From Fasciolopsis buskii (lineage: Eukaryota > Platyhelminthes > Trematoda > Plagiorchiida > Fasciolidae), in NCBI GenBank assembly GCA_008360955.1, contig LUCM01009174.1, forward strand, positions 445,389-509,388: DNA of 64,000 nt, given 5' to 3'. Position 1 is the first letter of the stretch, and each line of letters begins with the position of its first letter. The notes under the pieces were generated by a model that saw only the letters and a program-made list of their open reading frames with translations, did not search any database and was not told the DNA's origin. The position numbers and the translations under genes are program-made. Of the stretch, positions 1 to 12,539 are shown in pieces.

Positions 1-99
1 GTCGTTGAATAATCTTATACTACTTTCCAGCTCCCAGATATTAGCTAATACACAAGTTAGAAAGATTCAGATGTTCCCAACCGTTGCATGCATGAGTAT

Positions 100-261
100 C
101 AGAAATGTCGCTGCTCCAGGCTTTAAAGTATGCAGATAATGTAGTTTTGTCCGGACTTACAGACGAAGTAGCTGCTGTAACAGATACAGAGAATATGTCA
201 GGTAGTGTCAAGTACTGTCGAGAACCCGGTCACAATTTCAAACTTACCAAGCTATAATCCT
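100..261 (+). pseudogene. LINE (non-LTR retrotransposon) reverse-transcriptase remnant
   Basis: A short open frame from about 106 to the TAA at 257-259 contains LKYADNVVLSG, which matches the palm-domain signature of non-LTR reverse transcriptases (LxYADDxVLL). The second catalytic Asp of YADD reads Asn here, so this copy would be inactive. The frame is closed by a stop just upstream and ends in TAA, so only about 50 codons of RT survive. The 5' part may lie outside the window or be lost. The family is probably CR1- or RTE-like, judged only from the spacing around YADD. The motif match is seen directly; the clade is a guess. Confidence 0.5.
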
Positions 262-1667
262 AAATTAATTTCCCCTAGTATCTTCTCTTTAGTTATCGTT
301 CTATTGGTTCCCTGCAGTCCGCTCTGGACTTCTAAACGAAGATTTTAATGTTTCATCATAACGAACGATAAAGTTTTGTTCAATTTTGTTGTGAAACTGA
401 TATGTGTTTGCTAAACGGGCACATCGGATCATGCACCGGGTTTGACCAAAACGTGCTTCCGGAAACCAACAGTCAGATATACACGCCGAAAAGTTTGCCC
501 GTCACTTTCATACATGAATTTTCTTTTGAATTGTGTTTTGTCTCCGTAGGCTTTCGATTGTTTTATGTAGCTAACTAGCATCTTAGCGCGGGAAAACAGA
601 ACGTTACCAAATAAATTCCAAGCCAATCGCGGCGGGTAGTGACGTCTACATCAGAAACTCAGGGATTCCCATTGTTATTTGACACGATTTTTCAGCATGT
701 TTCCAATGCCATATGATGCTGATCGAACAGAGAGGGTTTTGATTTTGAAGGATATATGTATGCCAACGAAATTATTGGTAAAATTTAGAAATTCACTCTA
801 ATTCGTTCAAATTGTTGGTCTCAAACCAACTTTATCAGGTCAGCTGCCATTTCTGATTAGTGCTGGTTGTCCGGACCGGATCGATTTTAATTTTTCTGCT
901 ATTCGTCGACTGATTTTGGGCAATTGCCTAGAATTTAACTAAAGAAACATTCTCAACTGTTTCCGGTTCAGAATTTCAAAAAATTAACTGCTTTCGTTAT
1001 TTGGATACACGTTCATTGCCATACCGAGTTCATTGCCACACGTCAGCCTACATGATGTCACTTCTATGACGAGATTACGTGAACACGCTTTTTCGGTAGT
1101 CTTTATTGTTTTCCATCCGACTAATAGCGTCAAATCCTGTCGCTTTGCTCTCTGAAATTCATTCTGTTATGCTTTTGACCAAAACAATGTTCTCGGGACT
1201 CTTGGGACTGTGTTTGTTGACGGTTTTAGGGGGCCGTATAAATTAACCCAAAATCAATGACAGATCTGGACACTGGCTTCCATGATAACCAATTATTAAC
1301 CATTCGCTACAGGCATGCGAGGAAAACTAGGAAAAACCATGCCAAAAAGATGGATACTGTAGAAATGTTTTTCTCGGACTCATTCTAGGCCAAATGCTTG
1401 CCTACAGTTAATTTCCGGGGGTTTTTCTCATAACCAGATGCATATTTATTTACATATCGTGCCGTGATGTGGCGATATAGGGGGTGTCTGGGTGTATCCA
1501 CCACTGTGAGTTACCCTCATTCCACCGGCGTAGCTGCAATTCTTCAACGAGCACCTGCAGTTGCACAATGCTAGAGCATTTGGGATAAAAAGTTGACTAA
1601 ATACTGGTAAAAAGGCTGTTCGGCTTGTTAAGAAGTAATTTCTTTTAATATCTTCCCATATTTACAG
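262..1667. other. No recognisable gene or repeat
   Basis: Unique-looking AT-rich sequence. A pyrimidine-rich acceptor at 278-292 is followed by a 22-codon frame to 361, but two frames are open there, so it was not called. Confidence 0.4.
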
Positions 1668-1736
1668 CCGTTACAGATAAATGTTTTTCCGCATAACAGC
1701 CGTGATACGCCACAAGATGTGATTTGGTCAAACTAA
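1668..1736 (+). CDS. Candidate terminal exon, unknown protein
   Basis: A strong pyrimidine-rich tract ending in TTTACAG (to 1667) precedes a phase-0 frame of 22 codons and a TAA stop. The peptide starts PLQINVFPHNSRD. One of the two other frames closes at once. No family is recognised and no partner exon is identified. The acceptor is the only real evidence, and a chance match is quite possible. Confidence 0.18.
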   Translation, partial: PLQINVFPHNSRDTPQDVIWSN

Positions 1737-2189
1737 ATGCCACTGGCTCGTTTAGGACACCCTTACAGTCTCGCCGTCTGCAGATGACCTTGAAAAACGC
1801 TCAAAGAATGAATACCACAAGGTGCGTGGGAACCCGTTTTTATATTCTACTTCCTCAGCTAGGATTCAAAGAGCTCACAAATAAATGACCGTCTGGTTGC
1901 ATCGTTGTTCGATTTAATAAACTTTAACATGATCTAATGTACCTACCATCCATCCAGCGGCCATTTACACTTACACGAAGCAGCTACTCCGAATGAATGC
2001 ATCAGTCGGCAAATAAAAGGTCACTCTCTTCAGATAAGTCGTTGTTCACGTACGTAAGTACGTTAGGAAAACAACGATTCGTTTTTGTCCAGTTTTTAGC
2101 AAATTTTTCTACAATACGTAAATCTTGCTAAAGGGATTGCACAGGCACAAACATTTTGGCCCAGTTTTTTTAGATTTTTCATCATGCAG

Positions 2190-2258
2190 TTTGCGTGTCA
2201 AGTTGCCTCAATGCGAAAGTCAAATCAGTGAATTTAGTTGGCCAATACCCGTTCCTAG
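2190..2258 (+). CDS. Candidate internal exon, unknown protein
   Basis: The exon has a T-rich acceptor (TTTTTCATCATGCAG, ending 2189) and a donor CCTAG|GTGCGT at 2259. One frame is open across all 69 nt with 1 nt of incoming phase and 2 nt outgoing. It encodes LRVKLPQCESQISEFSWPIP plus two more residues. The peptide is mixed polar and hydrophobic with one Cys and no low complexity, as in an extracellular or structural domain. No neighbouring exon with matching phase was found. A plus-strand exon is the best reading, but the function is unknown. Confidence 0.33.
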
Positions 2259-4243
2259 GTGCGTAAACAACACTAGTCAAGCAATCGATACCAATTAGCA
2301 TGCCATTTTGAATCACATTTAATTTCGTCGGATAAATTAGTATGGAATAGTTGCAGACAGAACCAATTTTTCGGATTGAATCGTGAAGGAATCATTCGAA
2401 AGCAAATTCTCACGTTCATTAGGTTAGTGCCGAATCTCCAATACCATGGTAGACTGACAAAAGAAGACGCACCAGATTTTCACTGGGGCGTCCTGCGATC
2501 ACCGCGGATGCATCACTAGAAGAATCCAAAGACCCGAACAGATTTCTTGCATGCGTAAAATTTTTATCCATAGAAACATTTTTTCATTCAATTCTACCTT
2601 TTTTGTACATCCTCCGAGCTGTAACGCATGTTTTATCACGCCCGAGATCTGCACATCCAGTCACTGGATAAATAACAACTTAGTACCAAAATTATGAACG
2701 TCAATACCTTCTAACAAACTTGAATTTAATGAAATTCATTTTCCGAAAACTGCTAAAAAATATCATCTAATCTGCAAACCCCTCTGAAAGGGTATACGGT
2801 AGACAATCTTTCAAGAGCTATGCATATGCTAAATACCGTAACGAATTAATCCGATTTGTTCATTCAAGTGACAAAAATTGAGTAAAAATGTAAGAAGTTG
2901 CGTAAAACCTAGACAAATCCCTTCAGTAGTGCTGGAATCAAACGAAAAAAGTGCAAACTAGCTCTGCTTTTATTCGGACACCGACAATCGTCAATTTGGT
3001 CCACTGAGAACGGGAACATCATCAATTATGCCACGGAACTTAGTTTTATCCTGCCTGGTTTGCGGGGTGAGGCAGAAAATTGTAATCGGTTCATTGGAGT
3101 TCATTCGTGGAACACCGATGTAGAGCAGTCTCGGCACTTACGGACGCCAAAAGCGGTCGGGTTAGTCACGTTTGCAAATATGCTTGTCGTCCGATGCAGC
3201 TAACAAATCCTTGAGTTCGCTCAGCCTCGCATCCAGTTTGCTTGCGTGATTTCATTCTACCGTAGTCATATAATCACCATAGCATGCAAGGTTTGGGTTC
3301 GTTACGCACGTAGAATTGTGTCCGGTCTTGGAACGTACACAGTTGCGAAGTAAAGAATACTTAAACCCAGAGAAAAAGTGATGACTGATGCCGTCTTATT
3401 TTCATGCCAGTTCCAAAATTCAAACCACAGGAAATCACCCAAACTCTTTCCGCTAGGTAGCAGATTCTTATTGAATAAACAATGGGACAGGTAAATGCTA
3501 ACTTCAGCGTGTTGTTTATTTTATCCCAAAATCCAGTTCGATACATTCAATCCATTTGGTGACAGGTGGGCGCTAATCTCCAGTACCTTGGGTAAATATC
3601 ACCTTGGTTTTATACTCCCCACACTGACATACCCACATACACACACACTTGGTGGGCACTTCGAGCTGTTTTACTAGCGTTCTTTTTGCATCACATTCTA
3701 CAGTAACCAGAAGTTAGGAAAACACTCATTCGCACTATTTATATATGTATATTTGCAATATGACGCATAGTATAGCAAAGAAAAAAATGCTCTTACAGTT
3801 ACTTTGCGTTCGCTGGCTTGAACACAAATCTAAAGACAGTATCCGGCAATGAGGTTCTCTAAGCCTCTGATAACATGTAAATTACGGTTCCTTTTGGCGC
3901 TGAGATATTCACTTAAGTCGAACAATTTCAACACTTTCGTTCTTCATAGGTCATTTGCGTGTATCCATTAAGCAATACTGGAGCTTAGTTGATGTCGGTT
4001 CAAGCCATCAGGGTTAATGCTGGGTGATATTCCAAGCATAAACAAATAACGTAATAGCTATCGTCTAGTTTAACTTTATGAGGAGAATTGCTTTTGGTCT
4101 TAGAAAAGCAACGGGCATATTTTGAACTCGGGTCTTATTCTCACGGAATAAGTGTCCGGAAAACAAATAAGCAAATTCCACTGGGTGTTTTTATATCCCC
4201 TCCCGCTCCAAGTTTGAAATCACCAATGGCGTAATGCGAAGAA
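2259..4243. other. No clear feature
   Basis: AT-rich and unique-looking. A short ATG frame at 3028-3066 (MPRNLVLSCLVCG) runs into a possible donor GTGAGG and resembles the start of a signal peptide, but nothing downstream supports it. A short CA run lies near 3632-3649. Confidence 0.3.
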
Positions 4244-4405
4244 TGGCCGGCGTGGCCAAATGGATAAGGTTCTGCCGTTTGGACGTAACGGTCGCGGGTT
4301 CGAGTCGTCCCACCGCCGGTCAATTTCTCCACTTGGCAGGTCTCTGCTAGCCGCGGCCCCCTTCCTGAAAATTGATGTACATTGTTGTTTCATTAGTAAA
4401 GGTAG
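4244..4405 (+). repeat. tRNA-derived SINE, family 1
   Basis: The head is tRNA-like. Pol III box A TGGCCAAATGG (4253-4263) matches TRGYNNARNNG and box B GTTCGAGTC (4298-4306) matches GWTCRANNC. A conserved non-tRNA body follows, with the block CCACTTGGCAG, a GC-rich CCGCGGCCCCCTTCCT and a tail ATGTACATTGTTGTTTCA then TTAGTAAAGG. The same body recurs at 7551, 12540, 24747, 33561 and 60821. This copy has the best-preserved promoter boxes in the window. It is not a tRNA gene, because the cloverleaf is incomplete and a 100-nt body is attached. Confidence 0.88.
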
Positions 4406-6404
4406 GAAAAGACTCTTTGAATTAGGAATGTTTCGATTGTGCACTTGCGGATGGAAGGAATTTGAGAAAATTAGTTGAACCATGGGAATATAAAAAATTT
4501 GTTTATTCCTTAGGAGAACCTACATTTTGCAGTAATTCCACCTTTTAAACGAGAATTACAAGGCAAGATCGGTGAACAATGAAACCTTTCAACTAACAAA
4601 CGTTAATGGGCTGCCAATTGCACTTTGCTTCTTAGCATGTTCGAAACTGTTGTGTTAGACATAGTCCAAAGATGGACCTAACGGACTTTAAATAGTAATT
4701 CTGGAACGGCTATTGGACAAAGTCTTCCTCTGGTGACCTCGACATTAGCCATAAACCAAGGGATCAGCAGTGCTCAGTTTGTATTGATGCTTACCATCCA
4801 GTGAAGTCATCTAGTGATTGAGGACGGGAAGCAAAATCTTCGGATTGTCTGAATTCGTGAGCGTCAAATGCAACTGAGTGACCGGCAGAAAACGATGATA
4901 ACAAAATCTACCAGCAACATCTTCACGAGATCACGGAAACCAGTCAAACACGTTAACCCTAATCGGCTCGGTTGCTACTCATGGTCGAGATGCCAAAGTC
5001 CGTTTTATAAATTTTTGCTTGATTTGGGAAAGACGATACTAAAAATGGATGCGTTGACATGAAACCAATTTAAGTTGCCTTCAGTAAATATGTGGCACAA
5101 CTTATCTGAAATGCATCGATGTTTATGGCGATCATCCGCACTTGAGTAATTAGTTAAAAAACCATCATTTTTCACTCTACATATGATGAGGGACAAATAA
5201 CATTCTGGACAGAGCAATTCACATCTTCACTTGTGAAATAAATACGTAATATTCGTTCAAATTTTTGAAGGGCAGTTTTTTAAAATGTCGATGGGACAGG
5301 CAGCGTTCGTTTTGGTGTCAATAATGCACGTTGGAGCTAGTTTGTACATAACAGTACCGCTTGGTGAGTGAACATTACATAGACTGGATAAAAACGAACA
5401 ACGACAGACAGGATAAAATCCTTCAAAAAATGAATTAGGCTCTTGTGAAGTCACAGGGATGATGTGATCAGAAAGATTTGAGAAACAAGGGTAGAAAGGA
5501 GATTTGAATAATCTGACCGCAACGTAACTTTGGGCAAACGCTGAGTCTGCGTGCCGACCTCAGACACCGACTAAAACGCGATCGTTATACCCCAGTCATA
5601 GTTGCGTCAAGTGCGAACCGGCAAAACACCTAGCTGATTGAATGTCTCGCCGTTGCTCACATTAAGATAGCATTTTCAACTCGATCGAACAAATGAACAA
5701 GGCTGAACATTATTCTTTAGTCCAACAATCATAGATTCGATGAGCTTGGCAGAAATGTTATGCAAACGAATGACGTATAATTTACCGGGTCTTTCCAAGT
5801 TATAGGTACTTGTGTAATGGACCTTGATACTGGATTACAATCAGTACTCATCTGGATAATATTTCCTGTGGACTTCAGATGGGTCAGGACGGTTTCAGTT
5901 AGTTTTCGCTAAAGAAGTAACCTTAAGGGACATGTTTGCGTTTGGCCGAACATGCGATTCCGGTTATACCTCACCAGTTAAATGCAACGGATTAAAACGA
6001 TTGAATACCGAGAGTCATATTTGAGCACCGGTTCTAAAATCGATCGAATACAGAAAGAAGTAAGCTGAAATATTCCGACGTTTTAAACAAAGGCTATATT
6101 CTACGCATTTGCACAACATAAAGCAAATAATTACTGAATGGAATCTTTACAGAACCAAGTTTTTAATTATCGTTTCAGGTGTCCACTAACTCTACTGCGT
6201 TTCCTGCACCAAGAATTTAGGTAACCGATGGATTATGAAAAAAACTAATAAAAATCCGTTACTGGATAGACTGACAATCGCACGATACCTATTTGAACTT
6301 GAAATCCAGCCGCCTGGTACGGTTCGCAGAAAGAGTTGTCGTTCGCCGTAACGAGTTTATGACCAATTTTAGTCGCCTGGATAGTTGTGACTCAGTTCCC
6401 ATGC
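4406..6404. other. No clear feature
   Basis: Short frames on both strands, none with convincing splice sites or motifs. No repeat shared with the rest of the window was noticed. Confidence 0.35.
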
Positions 6405-6512
6405 TCAGCCGATGACCTCTATCCTCTTCAATAATTTTGTCTGTCCGCGGTCTCCGATGTCCACAGCCCGCCATATTTCGGAGTCAACTGTTAGACGTGT
6501 TTCTCTAAGCAA
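6405..6512 (-). CDS. Candidate 3' exon, unknown protein
   Basis: On the minus strand a good acceptor (GTTTACTTTTCAG, plus-strand 6513-6525) opens a phase-0 frame of 35 codons ending at TGA. It begins LLRETRLTVDSEIWRAVDIG and continues with a Lys/Arg-rich stretch ending KRIEVIG. The peptide has the charge pattern of a folded cytoplasmic protein. A second frame is also open from an internal point (6289-6474), so the reading frame is not certain. No family is recognised and no upstream exon is identified. Confidence 0.33.
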   Translation of the reverse strand: MLRETRLTVDSEIWRAVDIGDRGQTKLLKRIEVIG

Positions 6513-7028
6513 CTGAAAAGTAAACTTGCCTTTGTCGAATTCAGTTTATTCCGTGAGTTGGACTATTTTTACCCCGTGAAATTTCCAAATAGAACTGATT
6601 ACAGGAAATAATAGTAAACCTATGCAATATTAATTTCGCTGTGAATATTAGTAGCATTCTGTGAATCAAGATGAACTCTTGGAGAACTTACTCTAATCAC
6701 TCATTCAAACGGGTAGTTTGCTTTATTCGGTTTTGCTAGGCGAGATGGATTGCAATAAACTAACCACCTATGAGATTTTCTGGAAGACAATGTGGAAATT
6801 TTCGACAAAACAGATCTACATAACCGTTTGCTCCAATACCATACAACCAAAACCGATCGAGGTAATGTTGCGTGATAACCTGTCCTCTTCCAAAGGTAAC
6901 CATATCTGGTCTGTTGTAAACATTGTTCTCGTTTGTCGCCCGGGTTAGCTGACAGCGAATCGTCTGCGTTTGATCAGATCTGAGCAGTGCCATCCCACAG
7001 TAGTCGATTTCTTTTCTGTACCAGTGTG

Positions 7029-7060
<32 letters not shown>

Positions 7061-7550
7061 TGAGTATATGTTTGGGTTTTTCATGTGTGTACAACTTGGG
7101 CGCACGTAATCTTTGTCAGTTTTGTTCAGCTACACGATGTTTCGCGTGCAAGAACGGTTGAACATTAATATGTTTCAAGGTTTCATCTTTTCCGGCAAAT
7201 TTTACCATACAGATAAATGTGAAGATGCGCAATGAACCAGTCGTTTGAAAACAGATTACAAGAAAATTATGAAGTTCAAATTGGCCATAATTTGGATCGA
7301 TGAACATGTCAAATTCTCCATAATCGAGGAGACATTTACAATTGTTGGAAAATATAAAATCAAAGTGGGCTTATTCAAACTACGGAAAATGTTCTTTCGG
7401 TCAAGTACGGATTGGAAACAGAACGGTCAGAAAGCTTCGTTCGAACGCATCTATCATCGACCGCCTGTTTCTGCAACAATTCTAGGATTGCACACATTCC
7501 TCTTTTCAAGGATGTTCAGAAACATTTGTCCATTGCTTTTTGCAACCTAT
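6513..7550. other. Non-coding stretch with a TG microsatellite
   Basis: Apart from the TG/CGTG repeat at 7023-7062, nothing recognisable. The ORFs that cross the repeat are artefacts of it. Confidence 0.4.
7023..7062. repeat. (TG)n(CGTG)n compound microsatellite
   Basis: A run of TG dinucleotides passes into five CGTG tetranucleotides. It is clear from the sequence and probably polymorphic. Confidence 0.95.
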
Positions 7551-7716
7551 CCGGCAGTTGCCAAGCGGATAAAGTCATGGATTTTGGATGTGCAGGTCGC
7601 GGGTTTGAATCCTTCCACCATCACCCGTCAACCGCACCACTTGGCAACCCTTTGTTGGCCGCTGTTCCCTTTTTGAAAAATCATGTACATTGTTATTTCG
7701 GTAATGAAAAAGCAAA
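7551..7716 (+). repeat. tRNA-derived SINE, family 1 (diverged copy)
   Basis: Same organisation as the 4.2 kb copy: a diverged box A (TTGCCAAGCGG), box B GGGTTTGAATCCT, then CACCACTTGGCA and the tail ATGTACATTGTTATTTC. It is more mutated than the 4.2 kb copy, including within the promoter boxes. Overlapping ORFs in three frames reflect the repeat and are not genes. Confidence 0.8.
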
Positions 7717-9316
7717 GGATAATAGAAATGCAAAAACGAAAAAATATCACACCAACCAGTTTACAAATGCATTTGTTAGGAAGTAAAATTGTGCAAAATA
7801 AGTCATGCGAAATTGAATCGCTACTAAACGAAAACTGGAAGGCTATAAATGTGCACGTTCCATATCCGGCTTTCTCAACTGGCTTCGGGTGATTATGAAC
7901 TCGATTTGGGTTTGTGTGGTCGAAAGTTCTGGCTAGCGCAGGTAGCTTTGTTGAACTGAAATCAAATTGACAGTTAGCAGAAAGCACACTAAATGAAGTC
8001 AGGCTATCTATATAATTTATCGTTTTTCAGTGAACCACACACCCATTTGGGTATTCCCTATTATATCCTAGTTTTGACGGTACCAATAATAAAATTTCGT
8101 TGGGAGTTGACTATTTATTAGATTGATTTGTATCGATGATAGACAGTGAGCATTGTTCTACCTGAGAATCCAGTTTAGATAACGCCTGAATTTATCCTAC
8201 TGGGGATTACGATTGGAAAGGTTAGCAGGTAATACGTATCAGGGTATTGCCATCAGTCAAGAATATCACAAATTGCGCCATTTCACATCTCACGTGAATA
8301 GCACAAATTCAGCTTCGCTCATTGGGCCATCCGACATGGATTGTGTTCTGACTTTTAGCTCTTTTCCTAACGGTGTCAAATGAAATGTGACAGGAACTGT
8401 GCAGATTGCGTTCCATTGTGGTGCACTTTTGATGCCAGTATAAATATCGGTTCTCCGAATGAGATCCCTGATTAAAGCACACACTTTGTCCATATTTGCA
8501 TTTACCAGTGGAGAAAAAACTCTGTAATGCCATTGAAACTATTCGATCCGAAGCTTTCAAAATCTGGACAATATAAGTTTACTAATTCAGAGAAGAATTA
8601 ATTTATTATTTTTCCATTTCAATTTGAATGGGTTGACGTTGCAAAATAAATGCCAATTGCTTTAGGAAACCAGAATAGGGCAATCCAGACAGGCATGCGA
8701 ATGGTGGACAAAAATGAATCCAACAACATTTGAAATATTCAGAGAGTGGGGAAAGATAAATCGATTCATTATTTATTACTTCATACATCGAAATTTTTCC
8801 AAAGTCAACTACATGTTCTACCGACAATCGATCTTTGTCAACTTCGGTCCACTGCATCCGTACATGTGAGGGAAATTGAAAATATATTACAAAGAATTAT
8901 TGTCTGCTAATAAAATATTCGCGAAAAATGTTTTACTCAACAGCTTGAAATGAACACATTTCCTAAAAGAGGATCTTACAGATTCTGTTTACAAACGATC
9001 GATCCCTTCTCATGCATTGTCCTTGGTAACAGGTGGAAGGTACCATGTATTTTAAGAATATATCGAGAGCAAAGTCAGGGACGAATTCGTCAAGCAATCG
9101 GAAAACAAGGCCCAAAATATTAGTTATTTCCAAATATTTTAAACAGATTTATTTGTGTCATACCGAATAATTTGAAACACGAAATTGAACGCATAAATTC
9201 ATACATACTGAAACATGACACTGCTTTCAAACTGTGACGCGGGTACGTTTGCAGGCTACTAGAACCACACAAATGTAGGTAAAGTATGTTTACCAAGGTT
9301 GCGTCGACCTGCTTAC
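7717..9316. other. No clear feature
   Basis: Short minus-strand frames occur near 8.3-8.9 kb, but no splice signal or motif supports them. Confidence 0.35.
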
Positions 9317-9390
9317 TTCCTTGGACCCTCATTGCGAACGCTAGCCACGTCGTACTGTTGGCATGTTCGTCTTCTTCAGCAGGAAGGTTT
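9317..9390 (-). CDS. Candidate internal exon, unknown protein
   Basis: On the minus strand a near-ideal acceptor (TGTTGTTTTTTAG, just above 9390) and a donor GGAA|GTAAGC (GT at plus-strand 9315-9316) bound 74 nt with one open frame, 1 nt in and 1 nt out. The 24 codons read NLPAEEDEHANSTTWLAFAM then RVQG. An acidic patch and an N-x-T/S site are visible. The frame also stays open past this donor to 9120, so the true 3' end could be a later GTAAAC at about 9295. No family is recognised. It is one of the better two-sided exon candidates. Confidence 0.4.
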
Positions 9391-11359
9391 CTAAAAAACA
9401 ACAGTGCAAGATTAATTGTTTGTTTTTCTAAACCAAAACGGAAATTTGTTTCGCTGCGTCAAATTATTACGTTCTTCCAATCCATGCCGAATAAAAGGCA
9501 TTTTTTTGTCTACTGTCCATGTTTGTTGAATTATGTCTCACTAGGATGAATGAAAGTGACTAAACTAACGGGTGAACATTGAAAGTCTTGTCTGTCAAAA
9601 ATCTCAATCAACTAGACAATCAAGATACTGGAAAGACTTTAGAGCCAAGCTCATCACGGAGAGTTTGAGAACAAAAGTAAGCAAAAGATTCTTCCATATT
9701 ACTGAAGAAAGTCAATATACTATTATTTGACTGACAAGCACAAACACCAATGCTTTGAAGGAAGATGAATCACAAATCCGCAGCTTTCGGTGTCGTTTCC
9801 GAGAGCTTTTCCGCTAAGTTTGGAGTACCACACAGATAAATAGCATTCGCCTGATAGGACCCAGTGGCCGTTTACCTCCGATGCATGTTACGTGTCCGTC
9901 CCGTTCAAACAGACTCGAAATCTACATATTGATTTTACTTTATTGGGCTTCACACACTCGAGCGATGTGAATCCCAGCACGATTTAAGATCTCCGGAACA
10001 TGTTCTTGTTTTCTGTCTGCATGTTCCCTTTCTTCGATTAAATCTACCGCTGGTGTGAACTTACGACTCCAGTCTGCTCTTGCCCACCTTTCGCATGGTC
10101 TCTAACAGGTCGAATCTTTAAAGGAATTCTTTCAATAACATCTCAGAAGGACGTCTGTGTAAGGTTAAATCCCGCACCAGTAGGCTGTCCAAAATATGGC
10201 ATTTATCAAAAGCTCCAGAAAAATCATACACTGATTGACGTTATTTCCTGATTAGGCACAACATTTGTTGTCGATCTGTGCTCTGCACGTAAATTTGCAC
10301 TCGTCACTCCAAATTGGGATCGAGATCAAAGAACCGACAAATTTGTAAATGCGCAGTTCACGTTGCCCTGGGAGGTTTGGATCAATTATCATGCTTCTGC
10401 CTGAGTCTGTTGCAATCCTTGATGATTGTTCCAACATGGATCGCGGAGATAAACACTGAAATCAACGGAGTACAGAGCGTAATTGCACTGCATATTTATT
10501 TGTGGCATACAATTTCTTCCCCGTTCTCAGTTCTGACATGGGAACTAGCCTCATTTTGACAGTAAGAATAAGCGTTTCACCCGAGGGGGATACTTGAAAC
10601 AGACAAACCAGCCAGTTATCACCTCAATAAACCCAGCGATTACGATATAACAGTCAACGCGAAAGTAAATCGCTGTTGTTCCAGGTCACTGTGATAAAAT
10701 CTACCAAATGTGAGCAAGACATGGGAAAACTACTCAGTCAGTCTCATTTTGCAATAAATAGCATGCGAGTAGAATATTGCACACGATCCCTTTTTGATAC
10801 AACAAATTCGACTGCCAAAAAGGTTAAATTTTTCATGTTTACACGGCCTGAACTAAGGGGAGTGTATCTATTGGGTTGATGTGTGCCGCGTATACAGGCG
10901 CCGACTGCAAACCGTTCTGATAGGCAAGTGTGGGATTTTGTTTCTTAAAAAATACAGGAAATCCTACTTCATTTGATTGCCTTTTATTGATAAGCTGTTC
11001 AAGCATGGCGCTTCCAATGGTTGCGAGAATGGCTCCGGTTGTGTATCGATGAGTCGCATGTGAATGTTGTTTTTTCTTGGTTAATATGAGTCGAACCGAT
11101 TTAGCACCTGGAATTCGGGCTCATTTTGCAGATTAAACGGGATGCCAAATAAACCGCCTAGTCCTAGAGTTCTCATTTTTGTGAGACGTTAGCAAAGATT
11201 ATGTTTCCGGTGCATGGAATTGATCTTATCACGTTTGTTTTCTATCCTATAAACAAATAGACTGACAGAATTTCTCACGGTATTGTATTACGCAGATCTT
11301 CGCGGAAAAAACCACTACTGCCATTTGTGCGCCGGATTATACGATTCACACAGGGTATT
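9391..11359. other. No clear feature
   Basis: AT-rich sequence with short frames only. Plus-strand frames at 10314-10559 and 10676-10879 have no splice or motif support. Confidence 0.35.
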
Positions 11360-11868
11360 TTAGACAGCAAACGATACCGAATGACGGAGAAACTGGTACC
11401 GGTAACGATCAAAACCGTGACACTCACATTCCAAACGTCGCACTGGAAATCTGTCCGAAAACATCAAACAAATTTTTTTGTGGACAGAATCCGGGATTTT
11501 TGTCCCTCCATCCAGTAGCGATTTGCCATGACCAAAGCAGAAGTAGGTTGCACAATCGGCTGATTCAATCAATTTTATGAGGTTTGAACAAAGCACGCAT
11601 GTTGCTCGTTTTTTTAATACCGAACAAGACAAGTTCACTTCATCAGGCTTATGATTTATAAAACACGTACTTCCGATCATAAAATCCAAAGCTGAAAGAA
11701 TCCAGTGTCCATTTATTCTTAGGCTATTATTCCAGTCCTCATATTTTGGGTTTATCAAAAATGAGCAGTGAATACCATATTGGGAGAACATAGTTTGGCG
11801 AACACGGTCGTCCCCAGTGTTACCTATTTCAGCCAATACAAAGGGACAAATATGAATGCACCCGGAAG
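11360..11868 (-). CDS. Long ORF, possible degenerate SET-domain protein
   Basis: A strong minus-strand acceptor (TTTTTTTACTTTAG above 11868) opens a 2-nt-phase frame of about 168 codons to a stop at 11360; stop to stop it is about 186 codons, the longest frame in the window and unlikely by chance at this base composition. Several pieces fall in the order of a SET domain: SGCIHIC near the start, IGSTCFINH, then ATCV, ESADCATYFCFG, and CECHGFDR in the post-SET position. In SET methyltransferases, such as the SUV4-20 type, these would be (R)FINHxC, an ACV strand, GEEITxxYG and CECxTCER. The Cys after FINH and the GEE acids are missing. It may be a relic or a misreading. The open frame is seen directly; SET homology is an inference. 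Confidence 0.35.
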
Positions 11869-12539
11869 CTAAAGTAAAAAAATGAATGCAAAGGGTAGTG
11901 CAGTTGTCACATGTTGCGCTATTGATTTATCTGGAGACTGAAAATTGAATGCTGCTAAACTCCTTTTCCCAAAATGCTATTCACTAGGACAGAAATGTGT
12001 ATCCTGTTCTCAACAAGTATCTCTAAGTTTGAACAAAAACACCTCGTTGGAATAGATATTTCCACACTTCATTCCAAAGTCCATTCTCGTAAGCTCATTG
12101 GAGCCAATGATTCCGGACTAAGATACCTCCGATTCTATCGATTTTGCGCCCAAACAACAATCTTTGGAAGGGGCTTCATCAAAAATTTTGGTCAATTGTA
12201 AATGGAATGAAAGAAGCATACAAATTAAAACTGGGTATAAAAAGCTTCTACGCATCCTCAACTGACATTCAGGTAACAAATCAATGCATTTACAGTAGAA
12301 TTTATTTGTCCTCAGATCTGGTAGACAAAAGAAATAATTTTGTATTCAGAAAATATTTTGGGTGATTTGATTACTACAGAGAAATCATCATTTTAAAAAT
12401 CGCGGGACTGGTAAGTAGACTTTACGGTCATTGATTAGGTCTCATCTCACAAGTTAAACAAGATTACAGTCACACAGAGAGTCACGTCAAATCCCCCTTC
12501 TCAAATCGACCTGGTTCTTTTTATCATTTTACCTTTAAC
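11869..12539. other. No clear feature
   Basis: Sequence upstream (minus sense) of the long ORF. No exon with matching phase was found. Confidence 0.3.

Noticed and set aside
4244..4320. A working tRNA gene
   Set aside because: Boxes A and B are good, but the arms do not form a full cloverleaf and the sequence continues into a repeated non-tRNA body, so it is a SINE head.
4220..4483. Overlapping ORFs of 63-87 codons around the first family 1 SINE
   Set aside because: They run through the SINE on both strands. The same artefact occurs at 12551, 33646 and 60882, where frames share GGxRIRT-like peptides from the box B region.
5005..5217. SADD motif in a minus frame as a LINE RT
   Set aside because: The flanking residues do not match any RT palm sequence.
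7023..7062. CRISPR or tandem satellite array
   Set aside because: It is a simple dinucleotide and tetranucleotide repeat; no repeat-spacer structure exists anywhere in the window.
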